Assembly: GCA_032027085.1 (NCBI GenBank) | Contig: JAVSMS010000001.1 | Coordinates: forward strand, 186,001 to 250,000 | Source: Pseudorhodoplanes sp. | Lineage (GTDB): Bacteria; Pseudomonadota; Alphaproteobacteria; Rhizobiales; Xanthobacteraceae | Length of the DNA stretch: 64,000 nt | Direction: 5' to 3' | Shown here: piece by piece, positions 17,982 through 26,890 of the stretch | Numbering within the stretch: position 1 is the stretch's first letter | Layout: every line of letters starts with the position of its first letter | Program-made: the position numbers and the translations under genes | Notes under the pieces: model-generated | Database searches by the model: none | Told to the model about the DNA's origin: nothing | Seen by the model: only the letters and a program-made list of their open reading frames with translations

Positions 17982-19646
17982 GTGCCAGCTGGTAAAGCGC
18001 GCAGAGCTGGATTCACGCGCGCGCTGCGTATGACGCGGCGCGTCGGCCTGTCGGCGGTCATCATCCTGGCCGGAAGCAAGGGCCTGCAGACCGCGGTCGC
18101 CAATGGCGACACCCGCACCGTCTCGATGCATCACACGCATCGCGGCGACGACATCACTGTCACCTTCAAGCGCAACGGCCGTTACGACTCGGACGGCCTG
18201 AAGAAGCTCAATCACTTCCTGCGCGACTGGCGGACCGACGACGAAACCCAGATGGACCCGCAATTGTTCGATGCGGTCTGGGAGGTTTCGCGCGAATTCG
18301 GCCCCGACAAGACCATCCACATTATCTCATCCTATCGTTCGCCCAACACCAACGCCATGTTGCGCCGCCGCTCCAGCGGAGTCGCGCGCAACTCACTGCA
18401 CGTGCAGGGCAAGGCGATGGACTTCTTCATTCCCGGCGTGCCGCTCGACCAGATCCGCACCGCCGGTCTCAGGCTGCAGCGCGGCGGCGTCGGCTTCTAT
18501 CCGACCTCGGGCTCGCCCTTTGTGCACATGGATGTCGGCAACGTCCGCCACTGGCCGCGCATGACGCGCGAGCAACTGGTGAAGGTTTTCCCGGACCAGC
18601 GCACCGTGCATATCCCGACCGATGGTCGGCCGCTCGCCGGCTATGACCTCGCGCTGGCCGATATCAGCAAGCACGGCGGCTCGCCGTCTTCGATGTCGCT
18701 TGCTGCGCGTGGAAGCGGCAGCAACACGAATATCTTCGCCAAGCTGTTCGGCTTCGGCAAGAAGCAGGAGGCCGAAGAAGACGAGGCTGACAAGACGCCT
18801 CGCGCCCGGTCGCAAGTCGCCGCGCGCACGCCGAGCGTGCGCACGAACAGCTACACCCAGACCACCACGCCGAAACCGGACACCGACGCGCCGGCGCAGG
18901 TCGCGGCCAATATCCCGCTGCCGAAGGGGCGGCCTGCGAATATCCAGGTTGCGTCAGTGCAGTCCGTCTCGGCGGAGCACCCCGTCGCTCCGATCAAGCC
19001 GTCCGCTTTCCGTGCGCTGGTCGCGATCACGCCCAACGACATCATCCGTTCGCGCGGCTATTGGCGGGGTTTGCCGGACATTCCCGCTGAGACCTCCGCC
19101 GCCCGCCGCCGCCCCGCCGATATCGCCTCGTCCGATCCGGCGTCGGTCACCACGGCCAGCATCGGCCCCTTCGCCCTGCCGGAAGGCTACAAACCGAAAT
19201 CCAACGAATACACCTTGGCCTACGCCTCGGCGCAGCCCGACTTGTCGCCGGAGCGAGCGAAGCCTGTGCCGTCGGTTCCGCGCCACGCGGCGATCAGCGC
19301 CAACACCACCGTCGCGACCAAGGCGACGGCAGCCGAACCGTCCCGGGTGCGGTCGCTGGTCGATTCGGCGACGATGCAGGCCTCCCTTCCGGCTGATCGC
19401 CTCGACACGCCGTGGCTGCGCGCCACGATGGTCACGCCGAGCGTCGAAAGCTTCATGAACACGACGCTTCTTGGCGCGCCCGATTTCATCGGCCTGCGCA
19501 CCTTCATGGTGAAGCCGTCGACGGCGGTGCTGATGACCTTCTCCGCCGATCCCTATCGCGGCATGACGCACAATGCCTTCAGCGGCAGTGCGGTGAATTT
19601 CCTGGCGACCGTGAGCGTCGGCCAGCGCACTGCGGCGTTGCGGTAG
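17982..19646 (+). CDS. DUF882 (M15/YcbK-like) envelope protein
   Basis: A 554-residue protein. After an N-terminal hydrophobic leader comes the DUF882 domain (about residues 50-215): IHIISSYRSPNTNAML, ARNSLHVQGKAMDFFIPG and GGVGFYPTSGSPFVHMDVGN supply the His/Asp zinc ligands seen in M15-type peptidases that trim peptidoglycan. The remaining about 340 residues are low-complexity Ala/Pro/Thr-rich with no known domain. GTG start at 17982; the ATG at 18030 is an alternative. Sits directly after the L,D-transpeptidase, a fitting cell-wall pair. Confidence 0.85.
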   Translation: MPAGKARRAGFTRALRMTRRVGLSAVIILAGSKGLQTAVANGDTRTVSMHHTHRGDDITVTFKRNGRYDSDGLKKLNHFLRDWRTDDETQMDPQLFDAVWEVSREFGPDKTIHIISSYRSPNTNAMLRRRSSGVARNSLHVQGKAMDFFIPGVPLDQIRTAGLRLQRGGVGFYPTSGSPFVHMDVGNVRHWPRMTREQLVKVFPDQRTVHIPTDGRPLAGYDLALADISKHGGSPSSMSLAARGSGSNTNIFAKLFGFGKKQEAEEDEADKTPRARSQVAARTPSVRTNSYTQTTTPKPDTDAPAQVAANIPLPKGRPANIQVASVQSVSAEHPVAPIKPSAFRALVAITPNDIIRSRGYWRGLPDIPAETSAARRRPADIASSDPASVTTASIGPFALPEGYKPKSNEYTLAYASAQPDLSPERAKPVPSVPRHAAISANTTVATKATAAEPSRVRSLVDSATMQASLPADRLDTPWLRATMVTPSVESFMNTTLLGAPDFIGLRTFMVKPSTAVLMTFSADPYRGMTHNAFSGSAVNFLATVSVGQRTAALR

Positions 19647-19686
19647 CCACTCATCACTTTCGTCTGCGTATTTCTGTGACTGATGT

Positions 19687-20382
19687 TCAGGTCAGTAGCC
19701 AGCCGTTGTCGATGTTCAGATTGACACCGTTCACCGACTGATTTTCGAGCAGGAACAAGGTCGCACCCGCAACATCCTTCATCGTCGCCAGCCGTTTCGT
19801 TGGAGTGCGAGCGATGACGCGGTCGAGGGTTTCTTGCTTCTCGGACCAGGCCGGGCTGTCGCCGATGATGCCTGGGTGGATGGCATTGACGCGAATCGGG
19901 GCAAGCTCGAGGGCCAGGGTATGCACCATCGTCGAGACCGCTCCATTGATCGCGCTCACGGTCGTCGATCCCGGATACGGACGCTCCTTGGCCAGCCCCC
20001 CGAAGAGAACGATCGACGAGTCGTCCGCCAGCTTCGGCAGCAGGGAATGGATCACCTCCGTGTAGCCAACCAGCTTGAGCGTCACCAGATTGATTGCGCG
20101 ATCAATGTCGTAATCGCGCGCGGTGTTCATGTCGCGCTGGATGGCGGAGAGCACGACATGGCGCAGAGGCCCAACATCGGCCAGCGATTTCGCGATGGAA
20201 TGCGGTTTCGTGAGGTCGACCGAGATTCCCCTCACATTGGATCCCAATTTCTTCGCGACAGTCTCTGCGCGCTGCTGATCACGCCCGGCAATGACCACGC
20301 GGTCACCGCGCGCAGCCATGATTTCGGCAAGCATCAAACCGAGACCTTGCGTTCCTCCAACGATAATCGCACCGTTTGCCAT
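19687..20382 (-). CDS. SDR-fold oxidoreductase lacking the YxxxK catalytic pair
   Basis: A 231-residue protein with a short-chain dehydrogenase fold: cofactor motif IIVGGTQGLGLMLAE, RD after the second strand, and C-terminal LALELAPIRVNAIHPG. At the position of the catalytic YxxxK it reads VSAIN (in STTVSAINGAVSTMV), so both Tyr and Lys are missing. It may bind NAD(P) with altered chemistry or act as a binding protein. It follows the bicupin gene on the same strand. Confidence 0.8.
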   Translation of the reverse strand: MANGAIIVGGTQGLGLMLAEIMAARGDRVVIAGRDQQRAETVAKKLGSNVRGISVDLTKPHSIAKSLADVGPLRHVVLSAIQRDMNTARDYDIDRAINLVTLKLVGYTEVIHSLLPKLADDSSIVLFGGLAKERPYPGSTTVSAINGAVSTMVHTLALELAPIRVNAIHPGIIGDSPAWSEKQETLDRVIARTPTKRLATMKDVAGATLFLLENQSVNGVNLNIDNGWLLT

Positions 20383-20429
20383 TGTTCTTAGCTCTCCTCA
20401 CATTCCTGATGTCACGCCTGCACGAGACG

Positions 20430-21326
20430 TCATCTGCCTGAAAGCTTCTGCTTCAGGTACTCCCAATCCCGATTGAACCGATACGAATGTCGTGCAGGCG
20501 GCTGCGGAGATTGCGTTTCGAGCCAGCGAACGGTCGTGTTCGTTCTATTGAAAAAGGCGTGGATCGAGCCGACGGCGGTCCACAGAACGTCGCCTTCCTT
20601 CAGAACGTAGATCTCGCCGTCGGCATGGGCTTCGACCTCGCCCTGCAAAATGCAATAGGCTTCTTCGAGAGGATGATCGTGAAAATGCGCGGCGCCACCG
20701 GGCTGATACTCCACCATAAACATGGTTCCGAGAGCGGCGGACAGCCGCTGATCCACCAGCATCTTCACGGCGATTCCGCTGTAAGCGAGCAGCGCCGTGG
20801 CCATGCTTGCGGACACGGTGGGCGCATCGATCCGCGCGCCGACCTTCAGCTTGTCCAGGGTGATGTCGTCATCCGTCATGCGGAAAAGATGTCGCGAGCG
20901 CGGATCGCGGATATCCAGCGGCCCGGTCTCGTAAGTCTTCGGCGCCCCGAGAAAGAAGATGTCCTCCGGTTCTCCAGGGCCGCGCGGGATCGGAGTCACC
21001 ATGTCGATCCATTTCGCCGGAGCGTTCGGCGAGCCAAGCCAGGCATGGGGCGTTCCGACCGGAATGACGCCGCAGGCGCCGGCAATAAGCGGATAGCCGC
21101 GTCCTTCGAGGATCAGCGTCGGCTCTCCTTCGGTGATGTAGAAATATTCCTCAAAGGACTGAACATGCGTGTCGATGCGGCCACCGGCTTCCAGCAAACA
21201 AAGGCCGAGACCCGTATGCGTTGATCCGACCGAACGGTCGATGACGGAGTGGCGCTTAAAGCCGACGCTATACTCGGGATAAGCGGGCACGTAACTGATG
21301 GCGGCAGCGCGGACAACGTGATGCAC
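20430..21326 (-). CDS. Bicupin protein (ureidoglycine aminohydrolase-like)
   Basis: A 298-residue protein of two cupin domains. Cupin 1 has DTHVQSFEEYFYITEGEPTL and IPVGTPHAW; cupin 2 has HFHDHPLEEAYCILQGEVEAHADGE and a late SIHAFFN, giving a His/His/Glu/His metal site. The layout matches (S)-ureidoglycine aminohydrolase (AllE/UGlyAH), but no other purine-degradation gene is nearby. First gene leftward from the divergent promoter shared with the XRE regulator. Confidence 0.75.
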   Translation of the reverse strand: MHHVVRAAAISYVPAYPEYSVGFKRHSVIDRSVGSTHTGLGLCLLEAGGRIDTHVQSFEEYFYITEGEPTLILEGRGYPLIAGACGVIPVGTPHAWLGSPNAPAKWIDMVTPIPRGPGEPEDIFFLGAPKTYETGPLDIRDPRSRHLFRMTDDDITLDKLKVGARIDAPTVSASMATALLAYSGIAVKMLVDQRLSAALGTMFMVEYQPGGAAHFHDHPLEEAYCILQGEVEAHADGEIYVLKEGDVLWTAVGSIHAFFNRTNTTVRWLETQSPQPPARHSYRFNRDWEYLKQKLSGR

Positions 21327-21360
21327 GCTTGTAATCTCCTCGGTCGGTCCTTACAGATGT

Positions 21361-21397
21361 TGTTTATCTTTAATGAACTGTTTAGTTCTAATAAACA
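21361..21397. promoter_or_regulatory. Nested palindromes in the divergent control region
   Basis: Two inverted repeats share one centre region: outer TGTTTAT (21361-21367) / ATAAACA (21391-21397) and inner GAACT (21375-21379) / AGTTC (21384-21388). They fill the 73-nt gap between the bicupin and XRE-cupin genes. A similar GAATTGTTTAGAAC string occurs inside the regulator gene. This is a probable operator for the neighbouring regulator. Confidence 0.65.
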
Positions 21398-21399
21398 CG

Positions 21400-22116
21400 A
21401 TGAGTCAATCGCCCCGTCAACGTCGGACGACAAAGACTGACATGGCATCGGCGCCGGGACCTGCGTCGCGAAAGCCCGCTGGCGCCGTGAACTTGCCGCC
21501 GAACGGCGCGATGCTCGGCGAAAAACTGCGTGCTGAACGCGAAAAACAGGGGATCACTGTCCGCGAGATGGCGCGCCGGGTCGGAGTGTCCCCGAGCCTG
21601 GTCTCACAGATCGAGCGCGGTCTTGTCATGCCCTCGGTCGGGACCTTGTGGTCCATGGCGACCGGACTCGGGTTGATCATCGATGAATTGTTTAGAACGA
21701 CTGAACAGTCTCGTCCTGCATCCGGCCCGATAACGCACAGCTCGCCCGAGCGTGCCAACTGTCCGATCCAGCGGGCCCATAATCGTCAGCGCATTCGCCT
21801 GGCCGGTGGCGTCGAATGGGAGCGCCTCACTCCGCAGGCCGACGACGATATCGAGTTCCTCTATGTGAAATACGACGCGAAGGCCGAATCCTGCCCGAAG
21901 GATTCGCTGTTCCGGCATGGCGGCAAGGAATACGCCTATATCCTCTCTGGACGACTCGGCGTGCAGATCGGCTTTGAGCGCTACGAGCTCGGCCCCGGCG
22001 ATTCGCTCTCGTTCAATTCTCAGATTCCACATCGGTTGTGGGCGATCGGCGACGAGCCGGCCATCGCGATCTGGGCTGTGGTCCACCGCACCAACGACGA
22101 TCGCAATGGAAACTGA
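21400..22116 (+). CDS. XRE-family regulator with C-terminal cupin
   Basis: A 238-residue regulator: Helix-turn-helix LRAEREKQGITVREMARRVGVSPSLVSQIERG (about residues 45-95) followed by a cupin domain (HGGKEYAYILSGRLGV, LGPGDSLSFNSQIPHRLW). Such proteins (PuuR/SutR-like) sense a small ligand in the cupin. ATG at 21400 sits right after the nested palindromes; the ATG at 21442 is an alternative start. Divergent from the bicupin/SDR pair and upstream of the dehydrogenase, so it likely controls both. Confidence 0.85.
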   Translation: MSQSPRQRRTTKTDMASAPGPASRKPAGAVNLPPNGAMLGEKLRAEREKQGITVREMARRVGVSPSLVSQIERGLVMPSVGTLWSMATGLGLIIDELFRTTEQSRPASGPITHSSPERANCPIQRAHNRQRIRLAGGVEWERLTPQADDDIEFLYVKYDAKAESCPKDSLFRHGGKEYAYILSGRLGVQIGFERYELGPGDSLSFNSQIPHRLWAIGDEPAIAIWAVVHRTNDDRNGN

Positions 22117-22144
22117 CACCACTCCGTTCACCAAGGAGATCCGC

Positions 22145-23026
22145 GTGAAGACTGGCTTCATTGGGCTGGGTCGCATGGGTCGCGCCATCGCGACGCGCTT
22201 TGTCAACGCGGGCCACGACCTCTCTGTCTATAATCGCACGCCCGGAAAGACCGGCGAGCTTGCCGCTGCCGGTGCAGCGGTCGCCGCCAGCATCGCGGAC
22301 GCCTGCCGGGGACGCGAGGTTGTGGTCAGCATGCTGTCCGACGACGCCGCGCTCGAACAGGTCGCCTTCGCCGCCGGCGGCGTGTGCGAGTCGCTCGGCG
22401 CCGGCGGCATTCACATGGTGATGGGCACCCACGGCACCGCCGCGATCCGCTGCGCGCAGGAGCGCCATGCGCGGGCCGGCCAGCACCTCGTCAGCGCGCC
22501 CGTGCTCGGCAGACCGGACGTGGCGGCGGCGGGACAATTGGGTGTCGTGCTGGCCGGACCGCCGGATGCCACCGAGAGATGCCGGCCGCTGATCGCCGCG
22601 ATTGCGCGCCGCGTGTTCGAGGCCGGCAACAAGCCCGAGCATGCCGCAGCTGTGAAGCTCGCCAACAGCCTGGTGCTCGGCTGCGCGATCGAGGCCATGG
22701 CCGAGGGATTTTCCCTGATCCGGAAATACGGTGTGAAAGCCGATGTTCTCTACGATGTCTTGACAGAAGGGCTGTTCTCGGCGCCGGCTTACAAGGGATA
22801 CGGAAAGCTGATCGCGGATCGCGATTATCTGAATGTGGGATTCACGGTTCAGCTGGGACTCAAGGACGTCAAGCTGGTCCTTGGAGCGGCGGGCGCCGAG
22901 AACGTGCCGCTTCCGGCGGTCAATGTGCTGCATGACCATCTGCTCAGCGCCATCGCGCACGGCAGCGCGCACAAGGACTGGGCTGCCGTAGCCGAAGAGC
23001 AGGCGCAGTCGGCCGGTCTCGACTAG
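22145..23026 (+). CDS. Beta-hydroxyacid dehydrogenase (3-hydroxyisobutyrate dehydrogenase family)
   Basis: A 293-residue NAD(P)-dependent enzyme. N-terminal Rossmann motif FIGLGRMGRAIATRFVNAGH, VSMLSDDAALEQVAF, the substrate-binding region and the catalytic Lys in AAAVKLANSLVLG. Family members reduce or oxidise hydroxyisobutyrate, tartronate semialdehyde and related acids; substrate unknown. GTG start at 22145 is set by AAGGAG six bases upstream; the longer open frame overlapping the regulator is out of character. Likely cotranscribed with the regulator. Confidence 0.87.
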   Translation: MKTGFIGLGRMGRAIATRFVNAGHDLSVYNRTPGKTGELAAAGAAVAASIADACRGREVVVSMLSDDAALEQVAFAAGGVCESLGAGGIHMVMGTHGTAAIRCAQERHARAGQHLVSAPVLGRPDVAAAGQLGVVLAGPPDATERCRPLIAAIARRVFEAGNKPEHAAAVKLANSLVLGCAIEAMAEGFSLIRKYGVKADVLYDVLTEGLFSAPAYKGYGKLIADRDYLNVGFTVQLGLKDVKLVLGAAGAENVPLPAVNVLHDHLLSAIAHGSAHKDWAAVAEEQAQSAGLD

Positions 23027-23029
23027 CCG

Positions 23030-23317
23030 TCAGATCATCCCCAAGGCCTGCTTGTACAGGTCAAGAATGGCTTCTTCTTCCTGCAGCTCCGCCTTGTCGC
23101 GCTTGCGCAGCCGAAGAAGCTGCCGCACCACTTTGACGTCAAATCCGCGCCCCTTCATCTCCGCGAAGACTTCCTTGATATCGTCGGAGATCGTCTTCTT
23201 CTCTTCTTCCAGGCGCTCGATCCGTTCAACGAATTGCCGCAACTCATTGGCGGCCACAGTGGGAGCGTTGGCGGTATCCGGCTTTTCGGCGACGGCTGTT
23301 GCGGGCATTGTGCTCAC
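23030..23317 (-). CDS. gapR: GapR family DNA-binding protein (DUF2312)
   Basis: A 95-residue protein with the whole DUF2312 domain: [68 protein letters not shown]. In Caulobacter GapR tetramers clamp overtwisted AT-rich DNA and aid topoisomerases in replication and transcription. The charged coiled coil is intact. A shorter relative lies 27 nt upstream. Confidence 0.92.
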   Translation of the reverse strand: MSTMPATAVAEKPDTANAPTVAANELRQFVERIERLEEEKKTISDDIKEVFAEMKGRGFDVKVVRQLLRLRKRDKAELQEEEAILDLYKQALGMI

Positions 23318-23344
23318 TTTCAGTTCGTTGGGTGCTTGTTCTTG

Positions 23345-23560
23345 TTAGGCTGCCGGCAATCCGGCCAAGCGGTTGATGTTAGTGCCACGCTGATGACGAG
23401 GGCCAATTTTGAAACCGTTTGCCTTCGACTCGGCATAGACGCCGCAAATGCCGCTGAAGATCGCCTTCTTTTCCCCTTCCAGCTTTTCCGCGCGCTCGAC
23501 GAACGCCTTTACTGGTCCGGCCGTTCCTTCTTGGGCGGCAGCACCGGCGGTGGCTGGCAT
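23345..23560 (-). CDS. Truncated GapR-like paralog
   Basis: A 71-residue protein sharing the N-terminal half of GapR (GPVKAFVERAEKLEGEKKAIFSGICGVYAESKANGFKI) but ending in GPRHQRGTNINRLAGLPAA instead of the Arg/Lys-rich DNA-contacting second helix. ATG at 23560 follows GAGGAG. It may be a decayed tandem duplicate or a small protein that can still form GapR-like coiled coils. Confidence 0.6.
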   Translation of the reverse strand: MPATAGAAAQEGTAGPVKAFVERAEKLEGEKKAIFSGICGVYAESKANGFKIGPRHQRGTNINRLAGLPAA

Positions 23561-23710
23561 TGCAAGCTTCTCCTCATGACGCGCACGTGCGTAAGCGACG
23601 TTTTCCGGAAGCGCGCCGCAAGGGTCAAGGCAAGTGCCCGGGAACACCCGTCATCCACAGGCTGCCGTAAAAAGCGGAGAAAAATCCGGTTTGTTCTTGT
23701 CTGCGGCCTT

Positions 23711-24520
23711 TTATTGCACGCCGTCGAGCCGCGCCGCGAAGACCGCGATGGTCTTCTGATAGACCGGCGACTTGTTCCACTCTTTCAGAACCTGGAAATT
23801 GCGCGAGCCCTCGGTATAGGCCGCGCCGCGCTGCCAGCCATAACCGCGCAGGTAATTGGCGGTGGAGCCGAGCACGTCCGGCACCGAGCGGATTAGATCG
23901 CGCTTGCCGTTGCCGTCGAAATCGACGGCGAATTTGTAATAGGACGACGCCAGGAACTGCGTCTGGCCGAGTTCGCCCGCCCAGGCGCCGCGCATTTCCT
24001 GCGGCGAGAGATCGCCGCGATCGAGAATGCGCAGGGCGTCCATTAATTCATTCTGAAAGCGCTCGGTACGCCGGCAATCATGCGCAAGCGTCGCCAGCGA
24101 CCGCAGCACCGGCTGCCGCCCTTGCACCGCGCCGAAATCGGTTTCCAATCCCCAGATCGCGATCACCACCGATCCCGGCACGCCGTATTGCTGCTCGATG
24201 TGTTTCAGCAACGCGCCGTGCCGCTGCATCATGCTTCTGGCCTTGCCGATACGCTGTGCGATGCGCGGTAGGCCAAATGCCTCAAAGCTGCGCTTGAAAT
24301 GCCCCTGCCGTCGGTCGAGGGAGATCACCTGCGGATCCGGTGCCAGCCCGGACAGCGCCGAAATAGACCGTTGCGAAATTCCCTTGCCTGCCGCTTCCCG
24401 CTGGAAACTTGCGAGCCAGGCGTTGAAATCACCGCCGCATTGTGCGGCCAAGGCCGGCGTCGCTTGCAAAACACCTAGGCAGAACGCCAATGCCGTTATC
24501 CGAGAAGCGGTGAAGTCCAC
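23711..24520 (-). CDS. Lytic murein transglycosylase (MltB-like)
   Basis: A 269-residue periplasmic enzyme. Signal peptide (ITALAFCLGVLQATPALA), then the family 103 lytic transglycosylase fold: IWGLETDFG carries the catalytic Glu; AWAGELGQTQFLASSYYKFAVDFDGNGKRDL and the SVPDVLGSTANYLRGYGW block are characteristic. It cleaves glycan strands with 1,6-anhydro product. GTG at 24520 is chosen for the AGGAGG upstream; the ATG 27 codons earlier would give a non-signal leader. Confidence 0.9.
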   Translation of the reverse strand: MDFTASRITALAFCLGVLQATPALAAQCGGDFNAWLASFQREAAGKGISQRSISALSGLAPDPQVISLDRRQGHFKRSFEAFGLPRIAQRIGKARSMMQRHGALLKHIEQQYGVPGSVVIAIWGLETDFGAVQGRQPVLRSLATLAHDCRRTERFQNELMDALRILDRGDLSPQEMRGAWAGELGQTQFLASSYYKFAVDFDGNGKRDLIRSVPDVLGSTANYLRGYGWQRGAAYTEGSRNFQVLKEWNKSPVYQKTIAVFAARLDGVQ

Positions 24521-24759
24521 GTCACCCTCCTGAAATGAATAGCGAGCACAACCCCTGAAAAACTGTCCAAAGCGACGGTCGAAATCAGTCTGTTTCCACA
24601 CATACTCTTTATGGCCAAATCAGACGAAAAGCCGGCAAAACGTCTTCACGAAGCCGTTAAATCCGCCGCTGGCTCGGCTAGACTGGCATAGCTCGGCACA
24701 AGCCGGGCCGCGCGGCGGCGTCATGTCCGGCGCGCATAAACATGACCGGAGGAAATCCC

Positions 24760-25743
24760 ATGCGGACTTTTGCGGTCGTTTTCACCGTGCTGGCCTCTCT
24801 TGCAGCCTTCATCTCGCCATCGGCCGCGCAGACCTATCCGGATCGCGCGATCACAGTGATCGTGCCCTATCCGCCCGGCGGCAATACCGACGTGATTGCC
24901 CGCATCGTGCTGGAAGGCATGGGCCAGAATCTTGGCCAACGTTTTGTGATAGAGAATGTCGGAGGCGCCGGCGGCACGACAGGCTCGGCGCGTGCAGCTC
25001 GCGCTGCGCCCGACGGTTACACCCTGCTGGTTGGCCAGATGGGAACGCACGCCGCAAGCGTTGGCCTCTATGGCAGCAAGCTGCCTTATCATCCGCTGAA
25101 CGACTTCGAGCATGTGACACAATTCACCGACACCCCGATCGGCGTGTTCGTGAAGAAGGATTTCCCCGCGCGCACGTTGCAGGAGCTGGCGGACATTCTG
25201 AAGAAGGATGCGTCGAGGCTCAGCAACGGCCACGGCGGCGTCGGCGCGACATCGCATGTGAGCTGCCTGCTGTTCACGTCGCTGGTCGGCGCGCGCTCGC
25301 CGATGGTCGCCTATCGCGGCTCGGGGCCGGCGCTGAACGATCTCATCACCGGCCAATACGATTTCCTGTGCGACCAGATCCCGCACACCATCGGCCATGT
25401 CGAAGCGGGCTCGATCCGCATTCTGGCGGTAGCGCAAACCGAGCGCGCAACTGTTCTGCCGAATGTCCCGACCACCACCGAAGCCGGTCTGCCGCAATTC
25501 CAGGCGTCGGGCTGGAACGCCATGTTCGCGCCCAAGGGCACGCCGCAGCACGTGATCGACAAGCTTGCCGCCGCCGCCAGCAAGGCGCTCGACGATCCGG
25601 CTGTGCGCAAGCGGCTGCAGGATATCGGCGCCATCGTGCCGCCGCCGGAGCGCCGCGGCCCGCAAGCCTTGCGCGATTTCGTAGCGGCGGAGATCGACAA
25701 ATGGACGCCGGTGATCAAGGCGGCGGGTGTGGGGCTTAACTGA
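24760..25743 (+). CDS. Bug-family (TctC) solute-binding protein
   Basis: A 327-residue periplasmic protein: signal peptide ending SPSAAQ, then YPDRAITVIVPYPPGGNTDVIARI, the Bug family signature, and GGAGGTTGSARAARAAPDGYTLL. These bind carboxylates or aromatics for tripartite tricarboxylate transporters, whose membrane subunits are not here. ATG at 24760 is preceded by GGAGG. It is 15 nt from the frameshifted hydratase, suggesting a catabolic unit. Confidence 0.9.
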   Translation: MRTFAVVFTVLASLAAFISPSAAQTYPDRAITVIVPYPPGGNTDVIARIVLEGMGQNLGQRFVIENVGGAGGTTGSARAARAAPDGYTLLVGQMGTHAASVGLYGSKLPYHPLNDFEHVTQFTDTPIGVFVKKDFPARTLQELADILKKDASRLSNGHGGVGATSHVSCLLFTSLVGARSPMVAYRGSGPALNDLITGQYDFLCDQIPHTIGHVEAGSIRILAVAQTERATVLPNVPTTTEAGLPQFQASGWNAMFAPKGTPQHVIDKLAAAASKALDDPAVRKRLQDIGAIVPPPERRGPQALRDFVAAEIDKWTPVIKAAGVGLN

Positions 25744-25758
25744 AACGGGAATTTTGCC

Positions 25759-26587
25759 ATGGATGCGCAAGCTGCAAGCAACCGCGATGCCGCAGGAATT
25801 GCCGGCGAAGTCATTGCGGCCATCGATTCGACCAGCCAGATTCCGCCATTCACCACGCGCGATCCCGACTTCGATGTCGTGCAGGCTTATGCAGTCACCG
25901 CTGAGTTGCGGAAGCGAAGAATACAGCGCGGCGAGAGACAGGCCGGACGCAAGATCGGCTTCACCAATCGCAACATTTGGGAGGAATACAACGTTCGCGC
26001 TCCGATCTGGGGCGACATGTACGACACCACGGTTCACGACCTGGCCGCGTCCGGACATATATCAGTGGCGCAATTCGCCGAGCCGCGTATCGAGCCCGAA
26101 ATCGCGTTCAAGCTGTCTGCTGATGTCGGCCCCGGCATCGACGAGCAGGGACTATGCGACGCCATCGACTGGGTCGCATGGCTTTGAAATTGTGCAATCG
26201 ATCTTTCCGGGCTGGCGCTTTCAGGGACCCGACACGATTGCAGCGAACGGCTTTCATGCCGCGCTGCTGCTCGGCCCGCACCAGCCGATTGCCGGTCTGC
26301 ACGCGACGAATCTGCTCGACACCTTTGCGAATTTCGACGTCACGCTATTTTGCGACGGAAAGGTCGTGGATCGCGGGAAAGGCTCGAACGTGCTCGGGAG
26401 CCCGCTCTCGGCCCTGCGTCATCTTGTCGACGTGCTGGCGGGCGATGCAGTCAACCCGCCGCTGCGCGCCGGCGAAATCATTACCACCGGCACCCTGACG
26501 CGGGCATTTCCTGTTGCCGCCGGCCAGGTATGGACGACCCGTATCGACCGCCTTGCGCTCGAGGGCCTCAAGCTCGCGATCGTCTGA
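25759..26587 (+). pseudogene. 2-keto-4-pentenoate hydratase family, frameshifted
   Basis: Frame one (25759-26187) encodes a hydratase N-terminus (GRKIGFTNRNIWEEYNV, EPRIEPEIAFKL) and reads AIDWVA then WL-stop. In the next frame the family continues HGFEIVQSIFPGW through ANGFHAALLLGP and TLFCDGKVVDRGKGSNVLG to a natural end at 26587. A two-base loss near 26177 (GCGCAT to GCAT is the simplest) would account for it. The enzyme hydrates 2-hydroxypenta-2,4-dienoate-type compounds in aromatic catabolism. Confidence 0.85.
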
Positions 26588-26890
26588 CATGCAAAGAAGA
26601 AGGGCCGCCCTTGCGGACGGCCCTTCCATTGTCAGGCCGCAGTCCACGCATGGACTGGCGGAGCCACGTCGGCGTTACGCGCTCAGGACCTCGATCGAGG
26701 GGGTCCAGCTCACGAAAGCCACCGCTCTGGTCCGCACTTGCGGCGATAGACAATGAGACACTGGATCACCTCCTTTCGGTTGTTGACGACGCCCCGAGCC
26801 TAAATCGGATGTCATTGATTCGGAAAGACAAAAGCCCGATCAGCCATGCCCGTATTGGCGGCAGCCGAAAGCCTGACGAAAATCAGCACC
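26588..26890. other. Intergenic region with a stem-loop
   Basis: 303 nt between the hydratase pseudogene and DUF1244 gene. It holds the stem-loop at 26599-26626 but no supported gene. The longer frames are Arg/Cys-rich shadows. Confidence 0.5.
26599..26626 (+). terminator. Stem-loop after the hydratase pseudogene
   Basis: GAAGGGCCG (26599-26607) pairs perfectly with CGGCCCTTC (26618-26626) around a 10-nt loop. It starts 12 nt after the hydratase stop. The following bases (CATTG) lack a real T-run, so efficiency is uncertain. Confidence 0.6.

Noticed and set aside
24721-26058. 445-residue minus-strand frame across the Bug protein and hydratase
   Set aside because: Arg/Ala/Gly-rich shadow; both sense genes have clear families.
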